From Colocasia esculenta (Eukaryota; Streptophyta; Magnoliopsida; Alismatales; Araceae), in the NCBI GenBank assembly GCA_014218235.1, contig CM024755.1:163487941-163551940 (forward strand): a DNA stretch of 64,000 nucleotides. The letters are read 5' to 3'. Position numbers and translations under genes: made by a program. Below are positions 35,662 to 48,600 of this stretch, in pieces. The notes beneath the pieces are model-generated. The model saw only the letters and a list, made by a program, of their open reading frames with translations. It did not search any database and had not been told where the DNA came from. The first letter of the stretch is position 1. The number at the start of each line of letters is the position of its first letter.

Positions 35662-37636
35662 ATGCTGAGAAAAATGGGTCCTCGCCGTGGAGCAAGATCT
35701 CAGGCCTCATCTAGGCCAGTTCCGGCAGAGGATGATGTTCCTCAATTAGAAAGAAGAACCAAAAGGCGCAATGGCCCTACAGAGCAACCAGGGTCCTCCT
35801 CTGCACCTCCGCCAGCAGCCAAGAGAGGTAGACCCTCTTCTTCGGGCAAGGTAGGGTTTCTAGACTTGAGAATCCGGGCTCCTCTTCTGGAGATTCTACA
35901 GAGTCATCATCATCTTCGTCTGAGTCTTCCAAGTCTCAAGACACCATTAGTGAAGCCAAGCTAATTCTGAAGCCTAGGATAGTGGATTTGACAGATATTC
36001 AGCTAGCAAATACCTTTCCAGAAATTCAGACCTACTTCTCTTTTCAGTCTTGGTTAATCTTCATTTCTGAATTTCAAATCATGTATCCAAGACTTGTTCA
36101 AGAATTCTACAAGAATTTGAAATGCACAGATGAAGGGTTTCAGTCAAAGGTTAAGGGGATTGCTATTGACTTGCCCACAGACATAGCTGCCTCAATTTTC
36201 AAAGTACCAGATGAAGGGGCAGATTATCATAATTTCGAATTTGATCTTCATGAAGCTTATACCATCATGACAGGCGTTCCTACTGATAGATCTGATCCCA
36301 AACAAACCTTTGTCACCAAATTCAACACAAACACATTTCCCCCTGTGTTGAGGGTTATCCACCATATGTTGACTACAATCATTACCCCTCAAGGTGGTGG
36401 AAGGGACAAGCTAACAGATATACAGAGGTTCATTCTCTATTGCATGGTAAAAGACATCAAAATCAATCTCCATGTAATATTTTATCAAATTATATCTGAA
36501 ACAACCAGGAAAGACCTCAAGAGATCTCTTCCATATGCTGCACACCTGACTTCAGTGTTCCAGCACTTTGGTGTGCCTTTAGATAATGAGATATCCCAGT
36601 CTATCCCTAAATCCAACATCTACACCTTTAAGAATATTCAGAAATTCATGGGATTTAGACTGGAGGGTACTCAAGTTAGGAGAGGTCCAATTGTAGTTGA
36701 GGCCTCTCAAGCTCAAGAGGAACAGCCTCAAGGTCAAGGGGACTAGCCCCAGGGTGAAGAGGAACAGCCTCAAGGTCAAGGGGACCAGCCCCAGGGTCAA
36801 GAAGAACAGCCTCAAGCTCAAGGGGACCAGCCCAAGGTCAAGAGGATCAGCCTCCTTTGAATGAGGATCAGCCTCAAGTCTCAACTGAAGGTGACATTCC
36901 ATTTCATGCCCCACTCTCACCTCAGTTTCAACATTTCTCTCCACAACCCACATTTCAAGCATCCACATCCTCTGGTGGACCTTCTGTTCCACCAGAGTTG
37001 TTCTCCTTTTTAAATGACAAATTTGAAACCTTGAACACCTCTATTCAAACCATGTCAGAAACCTTTGAGTTGAGGATTCAACGGTTGGAGAACACTGTGT
37101 CTGCCAAGTTCATAAAGCAAAAAGCTGCCTCAGACTATGCAGCTCAAAGATTCAACAGATTAATTGGTACACTGGCAGATGCTTCAGTTCAGCTGAAGGA
37201 GCACTAGCAAAAGTTGGAGACAGTTCTTCAGGGAATTTTGGCAAATTCCCAAGCTGATGTCTTCAACACCAAGTAGACATTACATGAGATCACCAGCACT
37301 AGACTGTCTTTTGCTCATTTCGTGGATGATTTGGAGAGCATGAGGAATTTCAATGCACACATTGACAACCAAATCACTGATTTGACAAAGGAATTCAAGA
37401 TCATGCAAAGGCCTGGTTGGTCAGCTGGATCGTCTTCCTCTTCACAACCTATATCAGCTGATCTAGCCAGAATTCAAGCTACTTTGATAGAAAATTCAGA
37501 TAGAATGGAACATTACTTGCACACAAAACTCACAACCATTCAAGATCAAATCAAGTCCAGCTTGACTTTCATGGAGAAAAGACTATCAGACATTGAGCAA
37601 ATCTTACTTCCCATTCCTCCTCCACCTTCTACTTAA
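35662..37636 (+). pseudogene. Sirevirus env-like third ORF (broken)
   Basis: The reading frame starts at ATG 35662 (MLRKMGPRRGARSQ), with a basic, proline/serine-rich head and a serine run. After a frame change near 35870 comes a ~190-residue domain (from about 35982) with YPRLVQEFYKNLKC, HMLTTIITPQ and FILYCMVKDIKINL. It resembles the plant transposon domain often found in Sirevirus and gypsy third ORFs. Next is a glutamine/proline-rich repeat of ~42 nt (36717-36845), then a coiled-coil-like C-terminus. Stops are at about 36744, 37205 and 37274, with a further frame change near 36830. No clear signal peptide or membrane segment is visible. Function is unknown; env-like is a positional label. 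Confidence 0.7.
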
Positions 37637-38041
37637 TGTATTTTTTTCTTGATGATGTCAAAGGGGAGAAGAAAGAAAGAGAACAAGAAATGATTGTAAT
37701 CTTTTTGGAAGATTGTAATGTTTCTCTTGAAATAAATGAAATGCTTTTTGCTTAGATTGAATGAATTTCTCATTTGTGTCTTCAATGTGATTGAAAACTA
37801 TTATGTGAATGTGAATGTATAAATGCTTGTCAAGTTGCTTGACCTTCTTTATGCAACTAACTTACTTCAAGTAACATTGTACTTCACAAGTACAACCATC
37901 AATTGTGATTGAGTTATATTTAAAGGTCTTTGACAAGCATGAACACAAAAAGAAAAATAAGGACCATGAATAACCAAAAATTGCTTAAAATCACTTCTCA
38001 TCAAAACCTCATTGTCATATGGATTTAATGTTGCCATCATC
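37637..38041 (+). other. Sirevirus 3' untranslated region
   Basis: Non-coding, AT-rich. An extra purine tract, AAAGGGGAGAAGAAAGAAAG, lies near 37660-37680. Confidence 0.6.
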
Positions 38042-38055
38042 AAAAAGGAGGAGAT
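38042..38055 (+). other. Sirevirus polypurine tract
   Basis: AAAAAGGAGGAGAT abuts the 3' LTR start, the expected place of the plus-strand primer. Confidence 0.8.
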
Positions 38056-39849
38056 TGTTGGGTTGAGTGTAATTTCATATCATTTCCCCTCTTATTTTGA
38101 TGATGACAAATGTGATTTGAATGCAAACTAATTGAAAGATGATACACACATTTCACCTGAAATTTATATTCAAAAAGCATATTTCAAAGCACACTTATCA
38201 TTTGTACTAATAATAAAATATTTTCCTAATGATATATGTGCTTAATTTTCAGGTACAAATACTTGTTGCAAAGATGGTGTCGACACACCCCACAATGGTG
38301 TCGACACAACACCTCAGACTCAAAGGCAAAAAGCTGAAGAAATGCTGAGACTGTGTCGACACTAGTCAAAAAGCAGGTCGACACGAGTTGTAAATTCTAG
38401 GAATTATACTACCCAGGTCGACGCAGAATGAGGGCAGGTCAACACTGGACCTCGTTCCCAGAACAGCCTATTTTTAGAATTAGGACAGCAGGTCGACACT
38501 ACCACCAGAGCAGGTCGACACTGGATCAATTCCCAGAACAGACTATTTTCAGAATTGGGACAGCAAGTCGACACTACCACCAGAGCAGGTCGACACTGGA
38601 TCAATTCCCAGAACAGTCTGTTTGCAGAATGGGACAGCAGGTCGACGCAAGATGAGAGCAGGTCGACACTGGACCTCATTCCCAGAACAGCCTGTTTTCA
38701 GGTTTGGGACAGTGTGTCGACACCACCACCAGGGCAGGTCGACACACTACGGAAAGATTCCAACTTAAGATGGATGATTGCCACGTGTCATCCTAGGGCG
38801 ATGGTGTATCAACCTAGGATCATGTGCCCTTGTACCCAAGGGGTATCTTTGGAATCTTTTGGGTATAAAAAGCCCCCAATTGGCCATCCATCACATCAAG
38901 AGACCCAACGAACTCTTGGAGCCTCCAGAAAGTTCCCTTTGGCGGTGAGAAGAGTTCATCTCCCTCCTCTGCTCTCCTGGTGTCTTCTGAAGACCAATTC
39001 TCATCAATTCGATTGTGAGAATTGGAGTGTGATCCTCGAAGAAGCATTTGAAGCGCCTCAAGGAAGCAGATCAAGTAGAAGCATCTGTTGGATAAGAATT
39101 CAAGGAAGATCCCCAAGTTCAAAAGTGCAGAGCATCGCTTGGGACTTCAAGAATCCAAGCTTCTTCCCAATCTGAGCTTCTACAAGGGAGTACACTGAAG
39201 AACAAAGTCTTTTCATACAATTCTCAATGTACTTTTGTTCTTCTGAGACATTTTGAGATTGTGCAAGTGCTTCTGCATAATTCTCATGAATGTTCTCATG
39301 TTCGACATGATCTGCTGCTAGAAGATCTATGTCTTGTGTTGGTGTCTAGCAAAGTCATTTGTGAGTCATTGTGCTCAGGTTGAGTCGTCGAACTCAAGTG
39401 TTGGTTGAGCAGTCTTGCTTAGGGATCTAGAGTAGTCTTACTCTAGAGGTGTGTGAGTTGTAAACTCAGGTGTTGGAGTTGTCTGGCTCCAGTGGGTGTG
39501 TTACCCAGGTTGTTTAGTGAATCCTTACTGGGTGTGAGGGGTGGATGTAGGAATCACATGGGTGATTTCCGAACCACCTAAAATCTCTGTGCACTTGTCT
39601 ATTTGTGGTTTGATTCTATTATCCGTTAGATGCTTGCATAGGATCGCTTAAGATTCACTTAATCAACTGGTTTCACATCTATTTTATCAACTCTCTTAAC
39701 ATCTCATTAGATCTGTGTTTTTCACTGTTAAAATTGCCTCTGATTCTCAAAGTAATTTTTAAATTGCTTAAGCTTCCGCATAGAGTGGCATAGATCTATT
39801 CATCCCCCCCCCTTCTAGATCTTATCCACACCTTTTCCTCGATCCTTCA
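38056..39849 (+). repeat. Sirevirus 3' LTR (1,794 bp)
   Basis: Pairs with 4618-6412. The ~75 bp GTCGAC array is at about 38428-38750 and the TATA box at 38863-38873. About 15 differences fall in the first ~430 bp by eye, more than in either nested element. Confidence 0.93.
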
Positions 39850-40249
39850 AAAGCATGTCGTCACAGTGGGACATGTACCCAACACAACGTAGCAGGTAGA
39901 GATGTACACAAATAACAAAGGAAAGTACAACGGAAATATAAGTAATTCTTATTCCATCATCACCACACATCCCACAGTCTATATAGTAGTAAAATAAATA
40001 TACCAAGTTCACAAAATAATCAAGTCCATTAGTCCATATCACTAAATCATCATCTCACGTACTAAGTAAAAGAAAAGTACAAGCTATATGAATAGCTCTG
40101 AAGTCTTTGCTACTCCTCTCACTCGGAGTTGCTCCTTACTATCTCCTCCTATATATCTACGATACCTGTCTCACCTGTATAGTTAAGCAAGGATGAATTT
40201 TCACAAAAGACTTTGAAAGCAACCTATTGATCACATCCGAACACTTACC
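39850..40249 (-). repeat. Old gypsy LTR, part 2 of 3
   Basis: Host sequence that continues from 4617 after the AAAGC duplication (39850-39854), and is cut again by the gag-only element, whose flank CTTACC is at 40244-40249. No coding region. Confidence 0.65.
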
Positions 40250-43200
40250 TGTCACGTCCCGAGAATTTCGCAGCGGATATTAATTCGAAAAATTCGAGTC
40301 GATAATTCGAGACGTGAACAGTCGGCAAATAAGCCTCTAGCTAGCACGCACTAAATGTATGATAACATACATTATCATATGGCCCAAATATTGAACTCAA
40401 TTAATCTTTTATTCAAATCTCAACTCATTGTATTTCAAATGGAAACTATTACAGGACTAAGACTCAATAAAAGTAAAAGTACATAATACCTCACTTCCTA
40501 CTACATTGTTCTAACACTCAAAATAACTAACTATAGATAGACTCATAATTGGAACGCTCATCACTCGGACGCATTCCCATCCTCGACTTGCTCTTCCTCT
40601 TGAACTTCATAGTCACCTAGATTGGGTAAAAGGTAGGGGATGAGCAAACTAGCCCAGTAGGATTTATATCTCAAAGTGCGGGCAATGATATAAGTGATTA
40701 ACATTTTAGAACTAGGCAAGTACGATGAATGATATGCAAGTACGAATAAAACTCGTTAAAACATGATATATAAGACAAGCTAGAGAGAGTGATTATGATA
40801 GAACGAGATTTGTGAACAAGATGACAAGATAGAACTAGCAATAGATCACTTTGTACAAGCACGCAAGAATTCACTTGATGTCAAGAACGCAAGATATCAC
40901 TAATTGAATTAAATGTAGGACGACCATATCACGCAAGCAAGCAAGAATGTACGAGCACGATCAAGTAACACTAATCCGGCACGTAGACACTAATGTACAC
41001 CGAGAAAAGATCCATCAACAATGTACACCAGGACACGTGTATGTGGTATTGTATCTATCATTCAATAAGCAAGAAAGTACTCCCAGAGCAGATGCAACGC
41101 CAGTAATCATTATACCCCATGGTTAACAGTATATCTATGACTCGCCGTCATTGGGGCTAGATTGGAGCCCTTGGACACACGCCGTGCCCTGTCAGCATCT
41201 CATGTAAATTTTAAATGTAGATACCCACAGTCATTAATAATGGCCAATGAGACTTTCAAGATGTAGCATGTGTAACGTCATGTTCATGATGATGATGGGA
41301 ACAAGTAATAAGTAATTGAACATGATTTCATGATAACAATGGTCAAGAGATAAATTTGACAACATAACGGTATGATTTATACTTTGGTTCAATGTTTACA
41401 TTAATGGCTTTAGTCTAAATAGTAAATCACACTCACGAGAACAAGATGAGAAAGGAAGTGCACACTATCTCCAGGGAACTTCAATGGTACAACCAACTCA
41501 TCGGCCATGTGGGAATCCATGGTCAGAGGAGATTTACGGAGGCCTTGGAGAAAAGGTCACTAGTCTACCTATTCGGAATGATCGGTAGAGAGTTTCCAAA
41601 TTCCCAAGAAAAGGCTGCCGAGACGTGTAAGTGTGTAGGGATGTACACGTGTCTCAATTCACAAAGCATCGGTCTCAACTCACGGAAAGCACTTAAAATG
41701 ATGGCATGACATGAAACTATGCACTTTAACAAATCATGGTTTGCAAGATTTTATGGCAACAAAATTATCATTTTAGTCAAGCTAGAATAGTAAGAAGAGT
41801 AAATCATAAGTTGTATGAATGATCACTTCATTAGGAGAGCAATTAGAATATCGTTCATGTAATTATAGATTTTAAATGTGTTAATCACTTTTAAGCCATT
41901 AAAAGACATCATGTAATGCTCAGACACAAGATATGCAATTTACACACTGGAAACCATGTTAAACTGACCTCGGGTTAGCATGATAATATCTTGTAGAACC
42001 TTTCTATAATAGTACAAAACTCACACATATGAAGAGTGGCGTAAAACGACAGAAACCGGAACATATGCCCTTTAGGAAGTAGATGTAGTCCCAACCCTTC
42101 CACTTCTAGAGTCATAACTCACTAATTTCAAATGCAAATCTGACACATGAATATACCACATTGAAGCCCTTTGAATAAGGAATCCAACAAAAAACACTGC
42201 GCGTCAATCCGAGGTCTATAGAAAACGTTACAGCCATTTAAGCGAACACTGCGCAGAGACCAGGTCGCGACACGAAACCAGTCACGTTTTGAAGGCGACA
42301 GGACGATACGTCGCCTTCTGGAGAGAGGTTTTGGGTTGCCAAATACACCCAGTTCGACTCATACTTGGACTAGGTTGATATAGGGAACTTATACGACTTA
42401 TAACTCCTAATCTAGTGCTTTAGGGATAAAACTTTCAACATGAAAATTGTCAAGAACATCTAGTAGAAGAACTTTGATGTTGGTGGTTTGATCTAATTCG
42501 ATCTCAAATCTCATGAAAAAACATGAAGAACGAAAAAGGAAGTGCAACCCGAAAACGTAATTTCCAGTAGGGCTTTCTTACAACGCTTATAACTCTCTAA
42601 CTAATGATGTTTAGACAAAAGTCTCAACATAAAAGTTGTAGGGAACATGAAATAGGTGCGAACTATGATTTTTAAATAATTTTAAATGACCTCGAGATGC
42701 ATGATAAATCGACTTGAACAGGAAAGGACCCTGGCAGGCGTGACTTTGGCAAAACGCCTATAACTCATGATGTACTAAATGGAAAACGATGAAATCAGTG
42801 GGAAATGAAAGTTAACTTGATGCCCTACACATTGGAATATATAGGATATGTTAAGGTTTGGCCCGAGAAAACCTACCCTATGGGTTGAAGAAGTCCCATT
42901 TATCCAGAAAACCCGTGTTCAGACCACTTGGAGGAAATGCTTACTACTCTGTGTATACTGCATAGAATTTGGGCATTCCACTTGGGTTAGAATGTAGACT
43001 TGACCCTCTTTCCAGGGATATAAGCCTTGCAAGGTTTGGTTTAGGTTTGACTCACCTTTGGTCGACTTCAAGAGGGTGGTTTGTGCAGGTCGCAGCAGAC
43101 GAGAAGGGGAAGAAGAACGGCTTGGTGTGGACAATCTCCTACTCCCCAGCCACCAAGAACTCCTCCACACGACCCCAACAAGTTCTAAACTCGTCCCTAG

Positions 43201-44026
43201 GGTTTGGGTGAAGAGTATTTAAGTAACCATGGTGTTTAGGAGTCCTATTATAACTAGGAAAGGAGGGTTTCGGGATTGGCATGTTGGTTTCCTATTTTTG
43301 ATGATTTCTTCCTCCCTTTGAGTGTGTGAGGCATTAGGAAACCTTCTCTCATAGTTAGGCACGAATTTGGGTTGCCATGAATGCATGATTGCATCCCAAT
43401 TCAACTCTAGTTGCCTCTTTTTAATTTCAGCTTATTTATGGTTACGAATTTCTATGTATTTTCTAGCTTTATTTGATTTTGGGCCAAATGTTGCCCATTG
43501 GCCCAATTATGATAATGGGTCATCAATATATAATGTTGGAAGTCTCCCCAACACTTTTATTTAATTTTTTATTGCGTCGTATTTCCGTGTTAACGGTTTT
43601 CCGACTTGTTTCCTTATTTAGATAATCAGTCGCAATAACTCTTAAACCTAGCCCAAATGATTTTTATTGAACCAAATTCCTTGATGGGTCATTAGAGGAT
43701 ATTATTTGAAGTCCATATATGATTTTTATTTAATTTTCTGACTCATCCACGTACGTGTGATAATGATTTTACGACTTATTCATGAATTACGATAATAAGT
43801 GGCGAAACACTTTAGACTTGGATGATCTGATTTTTCTTGGCACAAATTTCTTTGTGAAACATTTAGTAATAATGTTTAGGGTTGATTTATAATTTTTACG
43901 GAATTGTTCGATGTGTTTTAGCACATACGATAATGATACGTATGTTTTAAATACTCCGATATTATGGAAATTATTTATTTCCATTTATTTGAGTTTTTGT
44001 GTAGTTAAAATTTTCGGGGTGCTACA
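40250..44026 (-). repeat. Gag-only element, 3' LTR (3,777 bp)
   Basis: Full-length match with 45619-49398. It contains a perfect 9-bp-arm stem at 42291-42318 (GAAGGCGAC with GTCGCCTTC). Short open frames within it are not conserved as proteins. Confidence 0.92.
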
Positions 44027-44358
44027 CCCTCCCCCACTTAAGAGTATTTGGTCCCCAAATTCATTGATCATTAATTGGATTTTTAAAGTTATGATCCTTG
44101 AGGTCGTTTCGGATTTAATTCCTCTAACTTGTTTCAACATCGTGGATGCTAGTCCAACATCTACACCTATAGCCACCGTACTATTCATTTGGTTCCTTCC
44201 ACTCTTGTTTTCCCTTCCATGGTTGTTATAACTCCATCTTAATCCTCCAGATGAACTATGGTATCGCTACTAGATTATTCCTTTTCAATTTCTCCTTAAT
44301 GATCTCCCCCACTTAGAAGTGTACCAATAAGAAAACATCATAAGATCAGTCTAGGGGT
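44027..44358 (-). other. Gag-only element, 3' region and PPT
   Basis: Minus strand AAGTGGGGGAGGG (44027-44039) directly before the LTR is the polypurine tract. The other ~320 bp hold no coding sequence, so pol was lost completely rather than decayed. Confidence 0.75.
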
Positions 44359-45378
44359 TTAACAAATATACCTCCTTCCGGAAGCTCCGCTTGCATTATT
44401 GCATTCACGCGTCCTTGACGCTTCACCGTTCCTTCCAACTTGGTCTTTTAACATCGGACAGTTCGGTATACGATGTTCGTGACTCCCGCATCGCAGGCAA
44501 GCCCCGGCCTTCTTCCAGCACTTGTCCGCTTGATGCCCAGGCTTGTTGCAAAATTTACAATATTCAACCATCGTTGTTTCTTCTACTTTGATCTTTTTCT
44601 CCATGCTATAGTCCTTCCCCGTGGTTGGCCTTTTGTTGTTGTTGTAGTTATTACTGTTGTTATTGGGGAAAGTTCCAGTTGTATTCACTGCTCCCCTTTT
44701 TGTAAAGGTCGGCTTTGAGATGTCCTTTCCCCTCATGCCTTCCACCTTAGCCATAGTATCTTCTACCAATTGAGCTCTTTGGACAATCTCAGTTTAGGTT
44801 TGAATGTTGTGTGGTCCGAGCCTTTCAATGAACATGGGCCTGAGCCCATCCATGAACCGATTGGCCTTTAGTCTTTCCGTGCCCACCAGATGTGGGGCGT
44901 ACATAGCTAGTCGTGCGAACTGAGCCTCATACTCAGCCACGGACATTCCTTTCTGTTTTAGTGCGGCAAACTCCGCTGCCTAGTTCTCCTTGACTCTCTC
45001 AGAGAAATACTTTCCCCGGAATATCTCTAGGAATCCGGACCACTCTAGTTCAGCTACATTTGGCAGGTGGGCCGAGGTGGCCTTCCACCATGCTCGGGCA
45101 TCCTTGGTAAATTGAAAAGTGGCCAGTACCACTTTCTCCCTATTGGTGCATTGCATTACTTGGAAGATCCTTTCTATTTCTTCCTTCCAATTCTCTGCTT
45201 CGTCTAGGTCAAGGGATCCAGAGAAACGAGAAGCGTTTTAAAATCCTAAAATGCTGGTGCAGATCACCGGCTCCATTCCTTGCAGCGGTAGCCTGATTTC
45301 CAGCCTGTACTACATTTGTAATGCTTGGGTCAGACCAGCCACAGTGTCTTGCTTAGCTTGCCACTGGTTGCGGGCCAT
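44359..45378 (-). pseudogene. Gag of the gag-only element
   Basis: The minus-strand ATG at 45378 (MARNQWQAKQDTVAGLTQAL) opens a single frame of about 340 codons to the stop at 44359, with no frameshift seen. It has the gypsy Gag core (WKEEIERIFQVMQCTNREKV, then FTKDARAWWKATS and EYEAQFARLAMYAPHLVG). An asparagine-rich linker leads to two zinc knuckles, CKFCNKPGHQADKC and CLRCGSHEHRIPNC. Four in-frame stops interrupt it (near 45311, 45240, 44983 and 44797), at least two of them at positions likely to have been glutamine codons. It would package RNA; this copy is damaged. Confidence 0.85.
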
Positions 45379-45600
45379 TGCAATTGAGTGTAGGAGTTAT
45401 GAGGGTTCCTGAGGAAAGGATGGAAACCAATTAATGTCTCTAGATACATTATCAGAGTCAATGGGTTGGAGTGTTTTAATTCTTGCTAACATATTCCCAG
45501 TCTCTACCCATTCTCACCAGGTACTGTATTTAATTTCCATGACCTAGGTTCCATAGGTATCTCCTATTCCTGAGACATATATACTATTTGGTATTCCTAG

Positions 45601-45612
45601 GCTCTGATACCA
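45601..45612 (-). other. Primer binding site of the gag-only element
   Basis: Minus strand TGGTATCAGAGC, initiator tRNA-Met type, six bases from the LTR end. Confidence 0.88.
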
Positions 45613-45618
45613 CTAAAC

Positions 45619-48600
45619 TGTCACGTCCCGAGAATTTCGCAGCGGATATTAATTCGAAGAATTGGAGTCGATAATTCGAGACGTGAACAGTCGGTAAATA
45701 AGCCTCTAGCTAGCACGCACTAAATGTATGATAACATACATTATCATAGGGCCCAAATATTGAACTCAATTAATCTTTTATTCAAATCTCAACTCATTGT
45801 ATTTCAAATGGAAACTATTACAAGACTAAGACTCAATAAAAGTAAAAGTACATAATACCTCACTTCCTACTACATTGTTCTAACACTCAAAATAACTAAC
45901 TATAGATAGACTCATAATTGGAACGCTCATCACTCGGACGCATTCCCATCCTCGACTTACTATTCCTCTTGAACTTCATAGTCACCTAGATTGGGTAAAA
46001 GGTAGGGGATGAGCAAACTAGCCCAGTAGGATTTATATCTCAAAGTGCGGGCAATGATATAAGTGATTAACATTTTAGAACTAGGCAAGTACGATGAATG
46101 ATATGCAAGTACGAATAAAACTCGTTAAAACATGATATATAAGACAAGCTAGAGAGAGTGATTATGATAGAACGAGATTTGTGAACAAGATGACAAGATA
46201 GAACTAGCAATAGATCACTTTGTACAAGCACGCAAGAATTCACTTGATGTCAAGAACGCAAGATATCACTAATTGAATTAAATGCAGGACGGCCATATCA
46301 CGCAAGCAAGCAAGCAAGAATGTACGAGCACGATCAAGTAACACTAATCCGGCACGTAGACACTAATGTACACCGAGAAAAGATCCATCAACAATGTACA
46401 CCAGGACATGTGTATGTGGTATTGTATCTATCATTCAACAAGCAAGAAAGTACTCCCAGCGCAGATGCAACGCCAGTAATCATTATACCTCATGGTTAAC
46501 AGTATATCTATGACTCGTCGTCATTGGGGCTAGATTGGAGCCCTTGGACACACGCCGTGCCCTGTCAGCATCTCATGTAAAATTATTAATGTAGATACCC
46601 ACAGTCATTAATAATGGCCAATGAGAGTTTCAAGATGTAGCATGTGTAACGTCATGTTCATGATGATGATGGGAACAAGTAATAAGTAATTGAACATGAT
46701 TTCATGATAACAATGGTCAAGAGATAAATTTGACAGCATAACGGTATGATTTATACTTTGGTTCAATGTTTACATTAATGGCTTTAGTCTAGATAGTAAA
46801 TCACACTCACGAGAACAAGATGAGAAAGGAAGTGCACGGTATCTCCAGGGAACTTCAATGGTACAACCAACTCGTCAGCCTTGTGGGAATCCATGGTCAG
46901 AGGAGATTTACGGAGGCCTTGGAGAAAAGGTCACTAGTCTACCAATTCAGAATGATCGGTAGAGAGTTTCCAAATTCCCAAGAAAAGGCTGTCTAGATGT
47001 GTAAGTGTGTAGGGATGTACGCGTGTCTCAATTCACAAAGCATCAGTCTCAACTCACGGAAAGCACTTAAAATGATGGCATGACATGAAACTATGCACTT
47101 TAACAAATCATGGTTTGCAAGATTTTTATGGCAACAAAATTATCATTTTAGTCAAGCTAGAATAGTAAGAAGAGTAAATCATAAGTTGCATGAATGATCA
47201 CGTCATTAGGAGAGCAATTAGAATATCGTTCATGTAATTATAGATTATAAATGTGTTAATCACTTTTAAGCCATTAAAAGACATCATGTAATGCTCAGAC
47301 ACAAGATATGCAATTTACACACTAGAAACCATGTTAAACTGACCTCGGGTTAGCATAATAATATCTTGTAGAACCTTTCTATAATAGTTCAAAACTCACA
47401 CATATGAAGAGTGGCGTAAAACGACAGAAACCGGAGCATATGCCCTTTAGGAAGTAGATGTAGTCCCAACCCTTCCACTTCTAGAGTCATAACTCACTAA
47501 TTTCAAATGCAAATCTGACACATGAATATACCACATTGAAGCCCTTTGAATAAGGAATCCAACAAAAAAACGACGCGTCAATCCAAGGTCTATAGAAAAA
47601 GTTACAGACATTTAAGCGAACACTGCGCAGAGGCTAGGTCGCGACATGAAACCAGTCGCGTTCTGAAGGCGACAGGACGATACGTCACCTTCTGGAGAGA
47701 GGTTTTGGGTTGCTAAATACACCCAGTTCGACTCATACTTGGACTGGGTTGATATAGGGAACTTATACAGCTTATAACTCCTAATTTAGTGCTTTAAGGA
47801 TAAAACTTTCAACATGAAAATTGTCAAGAACATCTAGTAGTAGAACTTTGATGTTGGTGGTTTGATCTAATTCGATCTCGAATCTCTTAAACAAACTTGA
47901 AGAACGAAAAAGGAAGTGCAACCCGAAAACGCAATTTCCTGTAGCGACTTTCTTACAACGCTTATAACTCTCTAACTAATGATGTTTAGACAAAAGTCTC
48001 AACATAAAAGTTGTAGGTAACATGAAATAGGTGCGAACTATGATTTTTAAATGATTTTAAACGACCTGGAGATGCATGATAAATCGACTTGAACAGGAAA
48101 GGACCCTGACAGGCATGACTTTGGCAAAACGCCTATAACTCATGATGTACTAAGTGGAAAACGATGAAATCAGTGGGAAATGAAAGTTAACTTGATGCTC
48201 TACATATTGGTATAGGATATGTTAAGGTTTGGCCCGAGAACACCTACCTTATGGGTTGAAGAAGTCCCATTTTTCTAGAAAACCCGTGTTCAGACCACTT
48301 GGAGGAAAACGCTTACTGCTCCGTGTATACTACATAGAATTTGGGAATTCCACTTGGGCTAGAACGTAGACTTGACCCTCTTTCCAGGGGTATAGGCCTT
48401 GCAAGGTTTGGTTTAGGTTTGACTCACCTTTGGTCAACTTCAAGAGGGTGGTTTGTGCAGGTCGCAGCAGACGAGAAGGGAAGAAGAACGGCTTGGTGTG
48501 GACGATCTCCTGCTCCCCAGCCACCAAGAACTCCTCCACACGACCCCAGCAAGTTCTAAACTTGTCCCTAGGGTTTGGGTGAAGAGTATTTAAGTAACCA

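Larger units (their letters stand above)
4618..39849 (+). mobile_element. Sirevirus-type Ty1/copia retrotransposon with two nested guests
   Basis: This complete LTR element spans 35.2 kb. Removing the Athila-type and Tekay-type insertions leaves about 13.2 kb. Both LTRs start TGTTG and end TTCA, and the host sequence AAAGC is duplicated on both sides (4613-4617 and 39850-39854). The internal order is PBS, gag, TGA stop, protease, integrase, reverse transcriptase, RNase H, a long spacer and an env-like ORF, then PPT. Copia domain order plus an extra 3' ORF and in-frame TGA between gag and pol match the Sirevirus (SIRE/Maximus) lineage. The LTRs differ by a few percent by eye, and the coding regions are broken, so this copy is inactive. 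Confidence 0.92.

Noticed and set aside
43911..44231. 106-codon frame at the border of the gag-only element
   Set aside because: It crosses the LTR end and PPT on the wrong strand. Not conserved in the other LTR context.
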